A stretch of DNA of 64,000 bases, taken from NCBI RefSeq assembly GCF_027483985.1, contig NZ_JAIXTJ010000050.1, positions 124,001 through 188,000 on the forward strand, read 5' to 3'. Below the pieces are notes generated by a model, which had not been told where the DNA came from, did not search any database, and saw only the letters and a program-made list of their open reading frames with translations. Positions within the stretch are counted from its first letter, which is position 1, and each line of letters starts with the position of its first letter. The position numbers and the translations under genes were made by a program. This document shows positions 50,494-59,609 of the stretch, piece by piece. This DNA comes from Flavobacterium sp. GTDB taxonomy: Bacteria; Bacteroidota; Bacteroidia; Flavobacteriales; Flavobacteriaceae.

Positions 50494-50661
50494 TTAAGCT
50501 TGTTCTAATTCTCTTTTAGCTTTTCTTTCTTTCAAAAGTTCTCTTGTAGCACCAAATATCCAATAGAATACGAAGTGAATTAAGAAAATCATCAACCAAA
50601 AACCAATAGTTAAAATGGTTAAGAAAAGTAAAAAACCTAAATACTGTTGTAAAGTAAACAT
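50494..50661 (-). CDS. small membrane protein, 55 aa
   Basis: The start MFTLQQYLGFLLFLTILTIG is followed by a second hydrophobic stretch (FWLMIFLIHFVFYWIFG) and a strongly basic amphipathic tail (ELLKERKAKRELEQA). It probably forms two membrane spans with a cytoplasmic tail. I recognise no family. It is flanked by a terminator on one side and the CorA gene on the other, with 98 bases from CorA's stop. The clear topology and coding-like codon pattern support a real gene. Confidence 0.65.
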   Translation of the reverse strand: MFTLQQYLGFLLFLTILTIGFWLMIFLIHFVFYWIFGATRELLKERKAKRELEQA

Positions 50662-50759
50662 GTTTTTTATAGAATTTAATGTATATACTCGTCAAAGGTA
50701 ATTGATAATTTTCTTTTGGGCAATAAATCTCAAATAATTATTAACTACTTTCTTAACAA

Positions 50760-51830
50760 TTAATACCACTTGCGTTTTTTAAAGTAAATTATCATACCTA
50801 ATAATAATACAAACATAAATCCGAGGATGATAAAATAGCCATATTTCCAATGTAATTCAGGCATATTGTCAAAATTCATTCCATACACACCTACTATAAA
50901 CGTTAATGGCATAAAGAAAACAGAAACCACAGTTAACGTTTTCATCACTTCATTCATTTTGTGGTTTTGCATCGAAAAATAAAAGTTTGAAGCACTATCT
51001 AAGGTTGTGGAATCGTATTCAATTTGTTCAAGTAATTCTAAACTCTTTTGATGCAAACGATCAAAAAAACTATAATTTTCTTTTTCAATTGAATTAAAAA
51101 CGTTGTCATCTTTCATACTCTTAATAGAATATAAAGAATCGCGCAACGGAATTATGGATCGTTTCAAGAAATTAAAATTATCACGATGCTTTTCAATCTG
51201 TTCTAAAGTCGCCGGACTTGAACTTGTTTTGGATAAATTAATTAATTCTTCTACTCTATCTTCTTCATTTTCAATTGTTATGTAAAAATTCTCCATTATG
51301 GCATCCAACAATAAATACAACAAATAATCAGCTTTCTTTTCTCGAACAATTCCTGAATGGGTTCGAATTCTTTCACGCAAATGTTTGAAAAAATCACTTC
51401 TTTTTTCTTGAAAAGAAACTAGTATTCCGTTTTTTAACAAAAAACTAATTTGCTCCACAGCAATATTATCAGAATTCTCAACGGGTAACAAAGATTTAAT
51501 GTTAAAAAACAAAACGTCGTGGTATTCATCTAATTTTGTTCGCTTCGTGGTGTTCAAAATATCACCCAACATAAAATTATCTACCATCAAGTAATCGCCA
51601 ACCGATTTTATAAAATTTACATCATTTAAACCGTGAATATTCAACCAATTTACTTTATTTAAGTCTATATTGTCATTCAATTCAGCTACGGTCAATTCTT
51701 TGCATTCAATCAACTCTTCGTTATTATAAACAAATAGTTGCATTGCAGTTTCAACAGTTTTGTGTATTCCGGTGTAGTCCAAGAATGTAGGCTGCACTTT
51801 TCGACCTTTTTTATATTTTATTTTTCGCAC
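50760..51830 (-). CDS. corA: magnesium/cobalt transporter CorA family, 356 aa
   Basis: Pentameric divalent-cation channel of the CorA family. A large cytoplasmic domain with long helices (LLDAIMENFYITIENEEDRVEEL near residue 180) precedes the two C-terminal transmembrane helices. Between the helices is the selectivity motif YGMNF (residues 320-324 in VGVYGMNFDNMPELHW). The N-terminus is basic and starts at the ATG 51830. Magnesium is the usual substrate. It is a single gene with a 210-base gap upstream in which I see no clear promoter. Confidence 0.94.
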   Translation of the reverse strand: MRKIKYKKGRKVQPTFLDYTGIHKTVETAMQLFVYNNEELIECKELTVAELNDNIDLNKVNWLNIHGLNDVNFIKSVGDYLMVDNFMLGDILNTTKRTKLDEYHDVLFFNIKSLLPVENSDNIAVEQISFLLKNGILVSFQEKRSDFFKHLRERIRTHSGIVREKKADYLLYLLLDAIMENFYITIENEEDRVEELINLSKTSSSPATLEQIEKHRDNFNFLKRSIIPLRDSLYSIKSMKDDNVFNSIEKENYSFFDRLHQKSLELLEQIEYDSTTLDSASNFYFSMQNHKMNEVMKTLTVVSVFFMPLTFIVGVYGMNFDNMPELHWKYGYFIILGFMFVLLLGMIIYFKKRKWY

Positions 51831-52040
51831 GAATTCAAATTTTGTCTAAATTTAAAGATTATTATTATTTAAAAAGTATTTTTACTGAAATTAGTGCGAT
51901 GAAAGTTTTAAATGTAACGAAACTTACAACATCGACTTCAAGTATAAGTTTGACAGAAAAAGAAATTGGATTAAACAAACAAAAATTATAAACGGCGTTC
52001 CAACCTTCAAATTAATTAGAAAAATACGATATTATTAATA

Positions 52041-53279
52041 ATGACAACCTTAATTACCAACATACAAGAGCTACTTCAAATTAGAGATGCATCTATTAAA
52101 AAAGTATCAGGTGCAGAAATGGCCGTTTTACCTTCTATCAAAAATGCCTTTTTATTGATAAAAGACGATTTAATAGCTGATTTTGGACCAATGGAAAACT
52201 GCCCGAAAATCAATACTGATGAAGTAATTGATGCTTCTGGTAAAGTTGTTCTTCCGGCTTGGTGCGATAGTCATACGCACATTGTTTATGCCGCAAATAG
52301 AATTCAAGAATTTGTTGATAGAATTAACGGATTGAGTTATGAAGAAATTGCCAATCGTGGTGGTGGAATTTTAAACTCAGCAAAAAAACTAAACGAAACA
52401 TCCGAAGAGGAAATTTACAATCAATCTAAGCTTCGTTTAGAAGAAATTATGAATCAAGGAACTGGAGCAGTCGAAATTAAGTCTGGTTATGGTTTAACCG
52501 TTGAAGGTGAATTAAAAATGCTTCGTGTAATAAAGAAATTGGCTAGTAATTATCCCATAAAAATCAAAGCTACTTTTTTGGGCGCACACGCTTTTCCAGC
52601 TGAATTTAAAGAAAATCATTCGGGTTATATAGATTTGATTATCAATGAAATGCTTCCTAAAATAGCCGACGAAAATTTAGCCGATTATATCGATGCTTTT
52701 TGTGAAACTGGCTATTTTTCGGTTGCTGAAACCGAACGAATAATGGAAGCTGGAAAACACTATGGTTTGATTCCGAAGATTCACGTAAACCAGTTTACTG
52801 CCATTAACGGAATTGCTGCTTGCGTAAAACATAATGCACTTTCTGTAGATCATCTTGAGGTTGTAACCGATGAGGATATCGCTGTTTTAAAAGAATCCAA
52901 TACGATGCCAGTTGCTTTGCCGTCTTGTTCATTTTTCATAAGTATTCCGTATACACCAGCACGAAAAATGATGGAAGCAGGATTACCATTGGCTTTAGCG
53001 ACCGATTTCAATCCGGGCACAACACCATCAGGAAATATGAATTTTGTTGTTGCCACTGCTTGTATAAAAATGAAAATGACACCCGAAGAAGCCATTAATG
53101 CAGCCACAGTAAATGGAGCATACGCAATGGGAATTGAAAAAACCCACGGAAGTATTACTTTAGGTAAAAAAGCTAATGTTATTATTAGTAAACAAGTTAC
53201 ATCTTTTTATCAACTTCCCTATTCTTTTGGAACTGATTTAATTGATAGCGTATTTATTGAAGGAAATAAGATAAAGTAG
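52041..53279 (+). CDS. hutI: imidazolonepropionase, 412 aa
   Basis: Third enzyme of histidine degradation, opening 4-imidazolone-5-propanoate to N-formimino-glutamate. Amidohydrolase-fold metal ligands are visible: WCDSHTHIVYAANR (H-x-H near residue 78), KIHVNQFTAINGI (histidine near 250), SVDHLEVVTDEDI near 275, and the aspartate in ALATDFNPGTTPSGNMNF near 318. The enzyme is cytoplasmic and zinc- or iron-dependent. A second hut gene, hutG, lies 2.7 kb downstream. hutH and hutU are not in the window. Confidence 0.95.
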   Translation: MTTLITNIQELLQIRDASIKKVSGAEMAVLPSIKNAFLLIKDDLIADFGPMENCPKINTDEVIDASGKVVLPAWCDSHTHIVYAANRIQEFVDRINGLSYEEIANRGGGILNSAKKLNETSEEEIYNQSKLRLEEIMNQGTGAVEIKSGYGLTVEGELKMLRVIKKLASNYPIKIKATFLGAHAFPAEFKENHSGYIDLIINEMLPKIADENLADYIDAFCETGYFSVAETERIMEAGKHYGLIPKIHVNQFTAINGIAACVKHNALSVDHLEVVTDEDIAVLKESNTMPVALPSCSFFISIPYTPARKMMEAGLPLALATDFNPGTTPSGNMNFVVATACIKMKMTPEEAINAATVNGAYAMGIEKTHGSITLGKKANVIISKQVTSFYQLPYSFGTDLIDSVFIEGNKIK

Positions 53280-53305
53280 TGACATTTGATTATATTATTT
53301 TACGA

Positions 53306-53337
53306 TTGATTTTCAATTTTAAAATTTTATATATTTG
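53306..53337 (+). promoter_or_regulatory. promoter of the lipocalin-like lipoprotein gene
   Basis: TTG at 53306-53308, a 21-base spacer and TATATTTG at 53330-53337 match the flavobacterial consensus, 37 bases before the ATG at 53375. Confidence 0.65.
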
Positions 53338-53374
53338 TTTGCATAAACTATAAATAAACTAAAAAACAAAACCT

Positions 53375-53806
53375 ATGATTAAATTTAAAAAACTTTTCTT
53401 GTGCAGTGTTCTTTCTATAGGATTACTCTCTTGTAGTAAAGATGACGACTCTAATAACGCTGCAGCAGTAGCACTTGCTGGTAAATGGCAGTTTACAAAA
53501 ACCGGTACAATTAATAGCAATAATCAAGAAGTACTAACCGATTATCAACACGAGTCTGGTTGCACAAAAGATTTTATTGAATTAACAGCTGCTGGAGTTC
53601 TAAAAAGTCACGAGTTTGAAAATCCAAACTGTCAGGAAACTATTAGTACAGCTTCATATTCTAGAAATAATAACACCATCACAATTACTTATCCTGGTGA
53701 TCCAGCTATTAATGGTGAAATTTTGGAACTTACTAATACAACCTTAAAAGTAAAGTTTGTAAGCTCTGGAATAACTGATGTAGATATTTTAACTCGTATT
53801 CCATAA
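53375..53806 (+). CDS. lipocalin-like lipoprotein, 143 aa
   Basis: Lipoprotein with a signal ending at the lipobox cysteine near residue 20 (LSIGLLSCSKDDDSN). The remaining beta-rich domain (LAGKWQFTKTGTINS near residue 35, NTITITYPGDPAINGEILELTN near 100) resembles the lipocalin-like domain of many Bacteroidota lipoproteins. Its ligand is unknown. It has its own promoter and is followed by a terminator. Confidence 0.78.
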   Translation: MIKFKKLFLCSVLSIGLLSCSKDDDSNNAAAVALAGKWQFTKTGTINSNNQEVLTDYQHESGCTKDFIELTAAGVLKSHEFENPNCQETISTASYSRNNNTITITYPGDPAINGEILELTNTTLKVKFVSSGITDVDILTRIP

Positions 53807-53838
53807 CTAAAAATTTAAAATAGATTCTAAATATTTAA

Positions 53839-53875
53839 AAAAAACCTCGCTTAGTAAATCTAAACGAGGTTTTTT
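53839..53875. terminator. intrinsic terminator after the lipocalin-like gene
   Basis: Stem AAAAAACCTCG(c)TTAG with complementary CTAA(a)CGAGGTTTTTT, one internal mismatch, T-rich tail. It can also act for the convergent coiled-coil gene ending at 53922. Confidence 0.85.
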
Positions 53876-53921
53876 GATTTTATATTTAATTATACTTCTG
53901 AAAATAGGATCTAATTTTTAA

Positions 53922-54911
53922 TTACTTTAGAGTAAAACTTGCTCTTCCAACCAATTCATCTCGGTCAAATATTGAAATGAAATAAGTGCCTTTTTCAAAA
54001 TCTTTTTTAACAAATTCGATACTGTAATCTTGTTGTTGATTATCATAATTTATAGCTTTTGTTAAACTATAGGTCAACGATTGGTTGTCAAAATACTCCG
54101 TTATACGTCTGCCTAAAACATTGTTTTTTCCGTCAATAATTTGAATGTATAAAGTTTTTTCTCCTGCAGTAACCGATTGGTTTTCATTAAGCGTGAAATT
54201 GATTTTAATTAAATCGGCTTTTCCTGCAGCGTTGGTTTCTATAAGTTTTGATACGGATTTAATAACGTAAGCACCAGCTTTTACATTAGATAAAGAAACT
54301 TTGACCGGTTTTTCCGTTTTAACAATAGTAATTGTTTTTTTTACTTCAGGTTCTTGTTTTGGTTGTTCTTTCTTTCCAAAAAAATCATCAGTTTTAGTTT
54401 TGGATGGTTCTGATTTATTTGTAATTACAACTTCTTTCTTTACAGGAATTGTTACGGGAATAACTGCTTTTTCTATTTTAGGCTGTATAACTTTTGATGC
54501 AACTTTTTGTTTTTCTTGCTTGATTGTGATATTGGTTTTCTTATTTTTCAACACAACAATTTCATCAACCAAAAGTCTCATTTTAGATTCTAATGATTGG
54601 TATTCGGTTTTGTATTTAATTAAAGCTTTAGCGTCATTTTTACTTTTTTCTAATTCTGATACGAGCAACTGCACCTTTTCTCTTTCGGCTTCTAATGCAT
54701 TGTATGTATTGGTTTTATCGGCAATTTTAGAATCATACATTTTTTTTAGTTCTTCAATCTCTTGCATCACTTTTTTATCATCAATAATTGCATTTGATTC
54801 CGAATGGTTTGTGTTTGGATTACCCATTATATAACCAATAGTTCCTGCCAAAAGCATTAGCAATAGGCCAATGATTGCAATTAAAATGGTAATACTTTTT
54901 TTGCTGTTCAT
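53922..54911 (-). CDS. membrane-anchored coiled-coil protein, paralogue A, 329 aa
   Basis: Starts MNSKKSITILIAIIGLL (ATG 54911; the upstream ATG at 54941 gives a non-signal leader). One N-terminal transmembrane anchor is followed by a coiled coil (about residues 40-115), a Lys/Val/Glu-rich linker and a C-terminal beta domain. That domain is shared with the next gene upstream (LYIQIIDGKNNVLGRRITEY, then GTYFISIFDRDELVGRASFTLK). I recognise no family. The topology suggests a periplasmic structural or cell-envelope protein. Confidence 0.72.
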   Translation of the reverse strand: MNSKKSITILIAIIGLLLMLLAGTIGYIMGNPNTNHSESNAIIDDKKVMQEIEELKKMYDSKIADKTNTYNALEAEREKVQLLVSELEKSKNDAKALIKYKTEYQSLESKMRLLVDEIVVLKNKKTNITIKQEKQKVASKVIQPKIEKAVIPVTIPVKKEVVITNKSEPSKTKTDDFFGKKEQPKQEPEVKKTITIVKTEKPVKVSLSNVKAGAYVIKSVSKLIETNAAGKADLIKINFTLNENQSVTAGEKTLYIQIIDGKNNVLGRRITEYFDNQSLTYSLTKAINYDNQQQDYSIEFVKKDFEKGTYFISIFDRDELVGRASFTLK

Positions 54912-54989
54912 TTTTGAATGGATTTCATTACAAAATAACATTAAAAAGCACTAACCAAAGCGTTGATAAACTAGCAAGTTATAAACAAA

Positions 54990-55017
54990 AAAGGTGTTTA
55001 CCGAAGCAAACACCTTT
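54990..55017 (-). terminator. intrinsic terminator after paralogue B
   Basis: Perfect 10-bp stem AAAGGTGTTT/AAACACCTTT with an 8-base loop, 25 bases beyond the stop at 55042 on the minus strand. The two paralogous genes are therefore separately terminated. Confidence 0.8.
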
Positions 55018-55041
55018 ATCTATTTTGAATTAATAATTAGA

Positions 55042-55929
55042 TTATCTCAAAGTAAAACTCGATTTTGAAACCAATTCAGACTTATCAAAAACATTCACAA
55101 AGTAAGTTCCTTTTGGAAAATCTTTACCTGGTAAATCTCTAACGACATCTACGGTTTTATTTTCATATTTCACAACCGATGTAAAGCTGTAAGTCAAAGA
55201 TTTATCACCAAAACTTGTAGTAACTTTATCTCCAAGTACATTGTTTTTTCCGTCAATTACTTGAACATAATAGGTTTTATCACCAGATTTAGCAACGCTG
55301 TTTTCAGCAATAGTAAAACTAACTTTCAAGATATCTACTCTACTTGCTTTGTCAGTTTCAACTTGTTTACCAGAACTTTTAAGTTTATAAGAACCTGTTT
55401 TTAAGTTCAATACTGATAACTTAGAAGCTTTTTCAACTGTTTTAGAAAGTTCTTCGTTTTGACCAACTAATACTTGATTGTAATTTTTAGCCTCTGTCAA
55501 AACCACTTTAGTACTGTCTAAATTGGTCGTTAAAGTTTTATTTTCCTTTTTCAAAACAGCTACTTCCTGCATTAAACTAGTCATTTTAGTTTGTAAAGCA
55601 GCAACCTGTTGTTTGTATTTAGACATTGTAGCAGCGCTATCACCTTTAGATTTTTCTAATTGTGCCATTAAACCTACTACTTTTTCTCTTTCTTCAATCA
55701 ACTCATCCGACATCGATGTATTTTCAGCAATTGCAGCATCATACGTTGCTTTAAGCTCTTCTAAATCTTTAAGAACATTGTCTTTTTCAGTTTTTACAGA
55801 CGATACTTCTGTTTCAAGTGTTTTTGTATCTGTAGTTAATTTGAAGATGTAAAATAAACTTCCTAATAATAACAACGAAAGTATTAGGATGACCGCTTTT
55901 AATGATGAATTTCCTTTTTGATTTTCCAT
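55042..55929 (-). CDS. membrane-anchored coiled-coil protein, paralogue B, 295 aa
   Basis: Starts MENQKGNSSLKAVILILSLLLLG at the ATG 55929, with one transmembrane segment (residues 10-27). A coiled coil (residues 35-165; many heptads such as LEELKATYDAAIAENTSMSDEL) precedes a C-terminal beta domain. That domain shares VQVIDGKNNVLGDKV, SLTYSFTSVV and KGTYFVNVFDKSELVSKSSFTLR with paralogue A. It follows hutG divergently, with about 100 bases between starts. The tandem pair probably arose by duplication. The function is unknown. Confidence 0.75.
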   Translation of the reverse strand: MENQKGNSSLKAVILILSLLLLGSLFYIFKLTTDTKTLETEVSSVKTEKDNVLKDLEELKATYDAAIAENTSMSDELIEEREKVVGLMAQLEKSKGDSAATMSKYKQQVAALQTKMTSLMQEVAVLKKENKTLTTNLDSTKVVLTEAKNYNQVLVGQNEELSKTVEKASKLSVLNLKTGSYKLKSSGKQVETDKASRVDILKVSFTIAENSVAKSGDKTYYVQVIDGKNNVLGDKVTTSFGDKSLTYSFTSVVKYENKTVDVVRDLPGKDFPKGTYFVNVFDKSELVSKSSFTLR

Positions 55930-56029
55930 TTTTTGTAGATTTAATTTATACAAATTTAATAATATTATATGTAGTCTAAACGTATGTTAACATAATTATA
56001 TTATTTTTGAACAAAGATTTATTTTTCTA

Positions 56030-57073
56030 ATGGAAAAACTTATTCGCTTTACAGCATCCGATTTATCAAAAATTACAAACCATAGAAGTGGCGAAGTAAA
56101 ATTTGGAGAAAAAATGGTCACCATTCCCAAAGATCAAGAAATTGCTAAATTTCTCAAAGAATGTGAACAACAATTTGTTCTATTAGGAATTCCCGAAGAT
56201 ATTGGTGTTAGAGCCAATTATGGTAGACCTGGAGCAAATTCGGCTTGGGATAGCGCCATAAAAAGTATTGCCAATATTCAACACAATCGTTTTTGTAAAG
56301 GATCTCAAATTGTAGTTTTGGGCGCACTAGATGTTGCAACTGAAATGGAATTGGTACAAAATCTAGATTTTAATGTTACCGAAGACCGAAAAAAATTGAG
56401 TGAATTAGTTGTAAAAATTGATAAAGAAGTAGCTCACATAATTTCAGTAATCGTAAAAGCTGGTAAAATTCCGATAGTGATTGGTGGCGGACACAATAAT
56501 TCGTACGGAAATATAAAAGGTACAGCACTCGGAAAAGGAAAACCTATTAACGCGGTGAATTTTGATGCGCATTCTGATTTTAGAATTTTGGAAGGTCGTC
56601 ATAGTGGTAACGGATTTTCTTATGCTTATGAAGAAGGTTTTCTTAAAAAATATTTCATTTTTGGCTTGCACCATTGTTACACTTCTAAAAGTGTTCTTGA
56701 CAGACTTAAAACTTTAAAAGACAGAGTTCTGTACAATACATACGACAGTATGAAAATTAAAATGACTAAAAATTTTAATACTGAAATGCAATTTGCTCTA
56801 GATTTTATTAAAAATGATCATTACGGAATTGAAATTGATTTAGATTCGATTCCAAATATACCTTGCAGTGCGATGACCTTAAGCGGATTTTCTGTTGAAG
56901 AACTACGCCAATTTATTTATTTCTTCGGAAATCATCAAAATGCTGCTTACATTCATATTTGTGAAGGCGCTCCAAGTTTAGACCACGATAAAAACAGTCA
57001 TTTGGTAGGAAAATTAATTGGTTATCTAGTAACCGATTTTATCAAAGCAAAAACCGTAGTTGAACTAAGTTAA
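56030..57073 (+). CDS. hutG: formimidoylglutamase, 347 aa
   Basis: Manganese-dependent ureohydrolase-fold enzyme hydrolysing N-formimino-L-glutamate to glutamate and formamide, the last step of one histidine-degradation route. The metal ligands are visible in GGGHNNSYG (histidine near residue 150), NFDAHSDFR (D-x-H-x-D near 181) and GIEIDLDSIP near 266. The length is normal. Compared with typical enzymes it has an N-terminal extension of about 40 residues that is not obviously structured. It heads a possible six-gene operon running to 59507, with gaps of 5 to 36 bases. Confidence 0.93.
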   Translation: MEKLIRFTASDLSKITNHRSGEVKFGEKMVTIPKDQEIAKFLKECEQQFVLLGIPEDIGVRANYGRPGANSAWDSAIKSIANIQHNRFCKGSQIVVLGALDVATEMELVQNLDFNVTEDRKKLSELVVKIDKEVAHIISVIVKAGKIPIVIGGGHNNSYGNIKGTALGKGKPINAVNFDAHSDFRILEGRHSGNGFSYAYEEGFLKKYFIFGLHHCYTSKSVLDRLKTLKDRVLYNTYDSMKIKMTKNFNTEMQFALDFIKNDHYGIEIDLDSIPNIPCSAMTLSGFSVEELRQFIYFFGNHQNAAYIHICEGAPSLDHDKNSHLVGKLIGYLVTDFIKAKTVVELS

Positions 57074-57087
57074 AATAAAAAATCGCA

Positions 57088-57771
57088 ATGAAAAAACTAA
57101 TTTTATGTTGTCTAATTATTCTTTCCAATTTCACATTTGCACAAAATTCTAAAGTCAAATTAGGATTTCAAGGCGGACTAAACTATTCTAATTTTAGAGG
57201 TTATACTATTCCAGAAATTTATAAACCAGTTTATGATGAAAGTCCTGCATTTGCTTACTTAGGCGGAATTAATTTGGAATATCAATTGAATCCAAAATTA
57301 AGTTTGAGAACGGAAATCAATTACGAACGTAAGAGTCAAAAAGCAGACAACAATATTCAAATAAGACAAAACTTTGATGATCCGGTTCAGGATTATAATT
57401 TTACTTCAAAAAGAAATTATGACTACATAGTTGTTCCAATTTTAGTAAAATATTGCTTTACTAATGAAGACAGTTTTTATTTGAATAGCGGACCTTTTGT
57501 TGGATTTTTATTGCAATCTAAAGTTACAAATGATCTTAATGTTTCAGGTTTTAATTCTTCTGATTTAAGCACTACTAAAGATACCAAAAAGAATGATTTT
57601 GGACTGTCCTTTGGTATCGGAAAAAACTTTGATTTGAACAATAACAAAACTATTTCAATCGAAATAAGAGAAAATCTTGGTCTAACCAACATCAGTAAAG
57701 TCGATGTTTGGAATGGTGGAACATTAAAAACAAACTCCATAAATTTACTAGTTGGATTTTCTTTTAATTAA
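57088..57771 (+). CDS. outer-membrane beta-barrel protein, PorT-like, 227 aa
   Basis: Signal peptide (MKKLILCCLIILSNFTFAQ) followed by a PorT-type small barrel: LGFQGGLNYSNFRGY near residue 27, repeating LNLEYQLNPKLSLRTEINYE and later IVVPILVKYCF, and a final strand SINLLVGFSFN. PorT and many uncharacterised Bacteroidota proteins share this fold. It starts 14 bases after hutG, so the two are probably co-transcribed, although no functional link is known. Confidence 0.82.
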   Translation: MKKLILCCLIILSNFTFAQNSKVKLGFQGGLNYSNFRGYTIPEIYKPVYDESPAFAYLGGINLEYQLNPKLSLRTEINYERKSQKADNNIQIRQNFDDPVQDYNFTSKRNYDYIVVPILVKYCFTNEDSFYLNSGPFVGFLLQSKVTNDLNVSGFNSSDLSTTKDTKKNDFGLSFGIGKNFDLNNNKTISIEIRENLGLTNISKVDVWNGGTLKTNSINLLVGFSFN

Positions 57772-57807
57772 GAATTGAAAAATAAAAACTTTTAATTGCA
57801 TCAAATT

Positions 57808-58203
57808 GTGAAACAATTTAGAATCATTTTTTTGCTTACTTTTTTTTCATTAACAAATGTATTTGCTCAAAAAACTAATGCCGAGAAAATAGTTGGATGT
57901 TGGATTTTAAAAAAAATAGAATTCAATTCAAAAGATGAGTTTTCAGAAGAACTAATTAAGGATTCTAAAAATTCAAGAGTATGTTTTGATTCTAGTGGAA
58001 AATTTGTTACAACAAAAGAAAATGAAACGACGCCAATTGAAGGTAGTTACAAAGTATTAAGCGATGACAAAACCATTACTCAAACTACTACTTCAGAAGA
58101 TAACGTAAATCAAATTGAAATTGATGCTCAAATTGTAACTATTGATGATAAAAATTTATCCATCAAAATGGAACTTGGGATTATCTATTTCGAAAGAGAA
58201 TAA
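57808..58203 (+). CDS. small secreted lipocalin-like protein, 131 aa
   Basis: No ATG fits the start; the best is GTG at 57808, giving VKQFRIIFLLTFFSLTNVFA as signal peptide (a TTG at 57796 is the alternative). The mature part (GCWILKKIEFNSKDE, DSSGKFVTTKENETT, SYKVLSDDKTITQTT) looks like a short lipocalin-like or beta-sandwich domain. It follows the barrel gene by 36 bases and precedes the next lipoprotein by 11. The function is unknown. Confidence 0.68.
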   Translation: MKQFRIIFLLTFFSLTNVFAQKTNAEKIVGCWILKKIEFNSKDEFSEELIKDSKNSRVCFDSSGKFVTTKENETTPIEGSYKVLSDDKTITQTTTSEDNVNQIEIDAQIVTIDDKNLSIKMELGIIYFERE

Positions 58204-58214
58204 AAAATAAAGCT

Positions 58215-58745
58215 ATGAGAAAATTGTTGTTATTGTTAACTATTCAATTTTTATTTTTTTCTTGCGAAGAAAAATTAAAAAGTCAGTTTCCAAAATTTGA
58301 CAGCAATGGTACTCGAATAGTTTACAACGAAGAAGAATATAGTAATCTCTTGACAAAAAATAATAACATAAAAGTAATTACTGTCGATACATTTTGTGAA
58401 AACAGTATAAAAAGAGTCAAAAGTGATATCAAAAAAGGTAAATTAGTATTTTTTAATTCTAATAATTTAATTCTTACAAGGCAAATTTCTGATATATTAA
58501 AAAAGTATGGAATCGAAACAAGAACATACGCAAGAAGTTGTATTAGATTGAATGGTTTTAATCCGTATTGTTATCAAGATTTAATGAATGAAGAAGTCGT
58601 TAAAAAATATGGTCCAAAATTTATTGATTCAATAACAGAACTTGCAAAAAGAAATTATGTTGTAGAAAATCCAGATAAAGTATTAATGGAGAACGGAAAA
58701 GATCTTAGAGAAAAGTATTTAAATAAAAATATCTCCAAGAATTAA
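58215..58745 (+). CDS. hypothetical lipoprotein, 176 aa
   Basis: Lipoprotein signal MRKLLLLLTIQFLFFSCEEK with the lipobox cysteine at 17. The mature domain contains three further cysteines (VDTFCENS, RSCIRLNGFNPYCYQD), which could pair, and a mixed alpha/beta pattern. I recognise no family. It is in the middle of the hutG-linked operon, 11 bases after the previous gene. Confidence 0.65.
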   Translation: MRKLLLLLTIQFLFFSCEEKLKSQFPKFDSNGTRIVYNEEEYSNLLTKNNNIKVITVDTFCENSIKRVKSDIKKGKLVFFNSNNLILTRQISDILKKYGIETRTYARSCIRLNGFNPYCYQDLMNEEVVKKYGPKFIDSITELAKRNYVVENPDKVLMENGKDLREKYLNKNISKN

Positions 58746-58767
58746 TTTAATTATTATAAACTGAAAA

Positions 58768-59151
58768 ATGAAAAAATCACTTATACTTTTACTAATTATT
58801 ATAACCGCATTTATTACTATATCGTGTTCTAAAGATGATGATAAACCAAATAACTACCAAGGTAATTGGAGCGGAAGTATTAGTGGTGATCTAGATGGAA
58901 CTTGGACAGGAAGAATCACATCAACAGGAAATTTTTCTGGAAAAGTTATTACTACACAGTCAAGTCCAGATCACGATTTAAATTTGGCTGGTCAGGTAAA
59001 TGAAAATGGTGTTTTGGTAGGAACAATGAACAATACTACTTTCAATATCACAATTAAAATGACTGGAAATTTTCAAACTACAACAGGCAACGGCACTTGG
59101 ATATTCAATGGCGCAGGAATGCAAGGCACTTGGATTGCCTCAAAGGAATAA
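58768..59151 (+). CDS. hypothetical lipoprotein, 127 aa
   Basis: Lipoprotein signal ending at the cysteine at 20 ([15 protein letters not shown]). The mature domain is glycine-, serine- and threonine-rich and strand-like ([40 protein letters not shown]), suggesting a small beta-sandwich with repeating G-x-W motifs. I recognise no family. It is 22 bases after the previous gene and 5 before the next. Confidence 0.65.
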   Translation: MKKSLILLLIIITAFITISCSKDDDKPNNYQGNWSGSISGDLDGTWTGRITSTGNFSGKVITTQSSPDHDLNLAGQVNENGVLVGTMNNTTFNITIKMTGNFQTTTGNGTWIFNGAGMQGTWIASKE

Positions 59152-59156
59152 ATGTT

Positions 59157-59507
59157 ATGCAAAAACACCGAATTTTTACTACGTCATTTGCAAGCGTTTA
59201 TCCACATTACGTTAATAAAGCAGCTAAAAAAAATCGTTCTAAAGATGAAGTTGATGAAATAATCCTTTGGCTAACAGGTTACTCTCAAATTCAATTAGAT
59301 GAACTTATTTTAAACAAAGTTGATTTTGAAAACTTCTTTGAAAACGCACCACAATTAAACGAGAATGTTTCAAAAATAACGGGTGTTATCTGTGGTTATC
59401 GGGTAGAAGAAATTGAAGACCAACTAATGCAAAAAATTCGTTATTTAGACAAACTAGTTGACGAATTAGCTAAAGGAAAAGCAATGGATAAAATTTTAAG
59501 AAAGTAA
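59157..59507 (+). CDS. DUF2200 domain-containing protein, 116 aa
   Basis: The ATG at 59157 gives [19 protein letters not shown], the standard start of DUF2200 proteins. The conserved core [18 protein letters not shown] near residue 35 and the end [21 protein letters not shown] match the family. Homologues occur widely and have no assigned reaction. It is the last gene of the operon that starts with hutG, 5 bases after a lipoprotein gene, and is probably cytoplasmic. Confidence 0.88.
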   Translation: MQKHRIFTTSFASVYPHYVNKAAKKNRSKDEVDEIILWLTGYSQIQLDELILNKVDFENFFENAPQLNENVSKITGVICGYRVEEIEDQLMQKIRYLDKLVDELAKGKAMDKILRK

Positions 59508-59567
59508 AATTAAAATGGTTTTTTCTTTTAAACTTGGTATCAAAATTTAGCTTAATTAAATATAACC

Positions 59568-59575
59568 TATCTTTG
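59568..59575 (+). promoter_or_regulatory. -7 element of the DEAD-box helicase promoter
   Basis: TATCTTTG is an exact TAnnTTTG match, 34 bases before the ATG at 59610. No TTG is found at the preferred -33 spacing. Confidence 0.5.
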
Positions 59576-59609
59576 CAGTCACTTGAAACAGTTCAAGACG
59601 ATTACAATT

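Noticed and set aside
51899..51991. A 30-residue open frame before hutI (MKVLNVTKLTTSTSSI...)
   Set aside because: Very short, no recognisable family, no signal peptide or membrane segment, and no start or terminator context; it more likely lies in the hutI leader.
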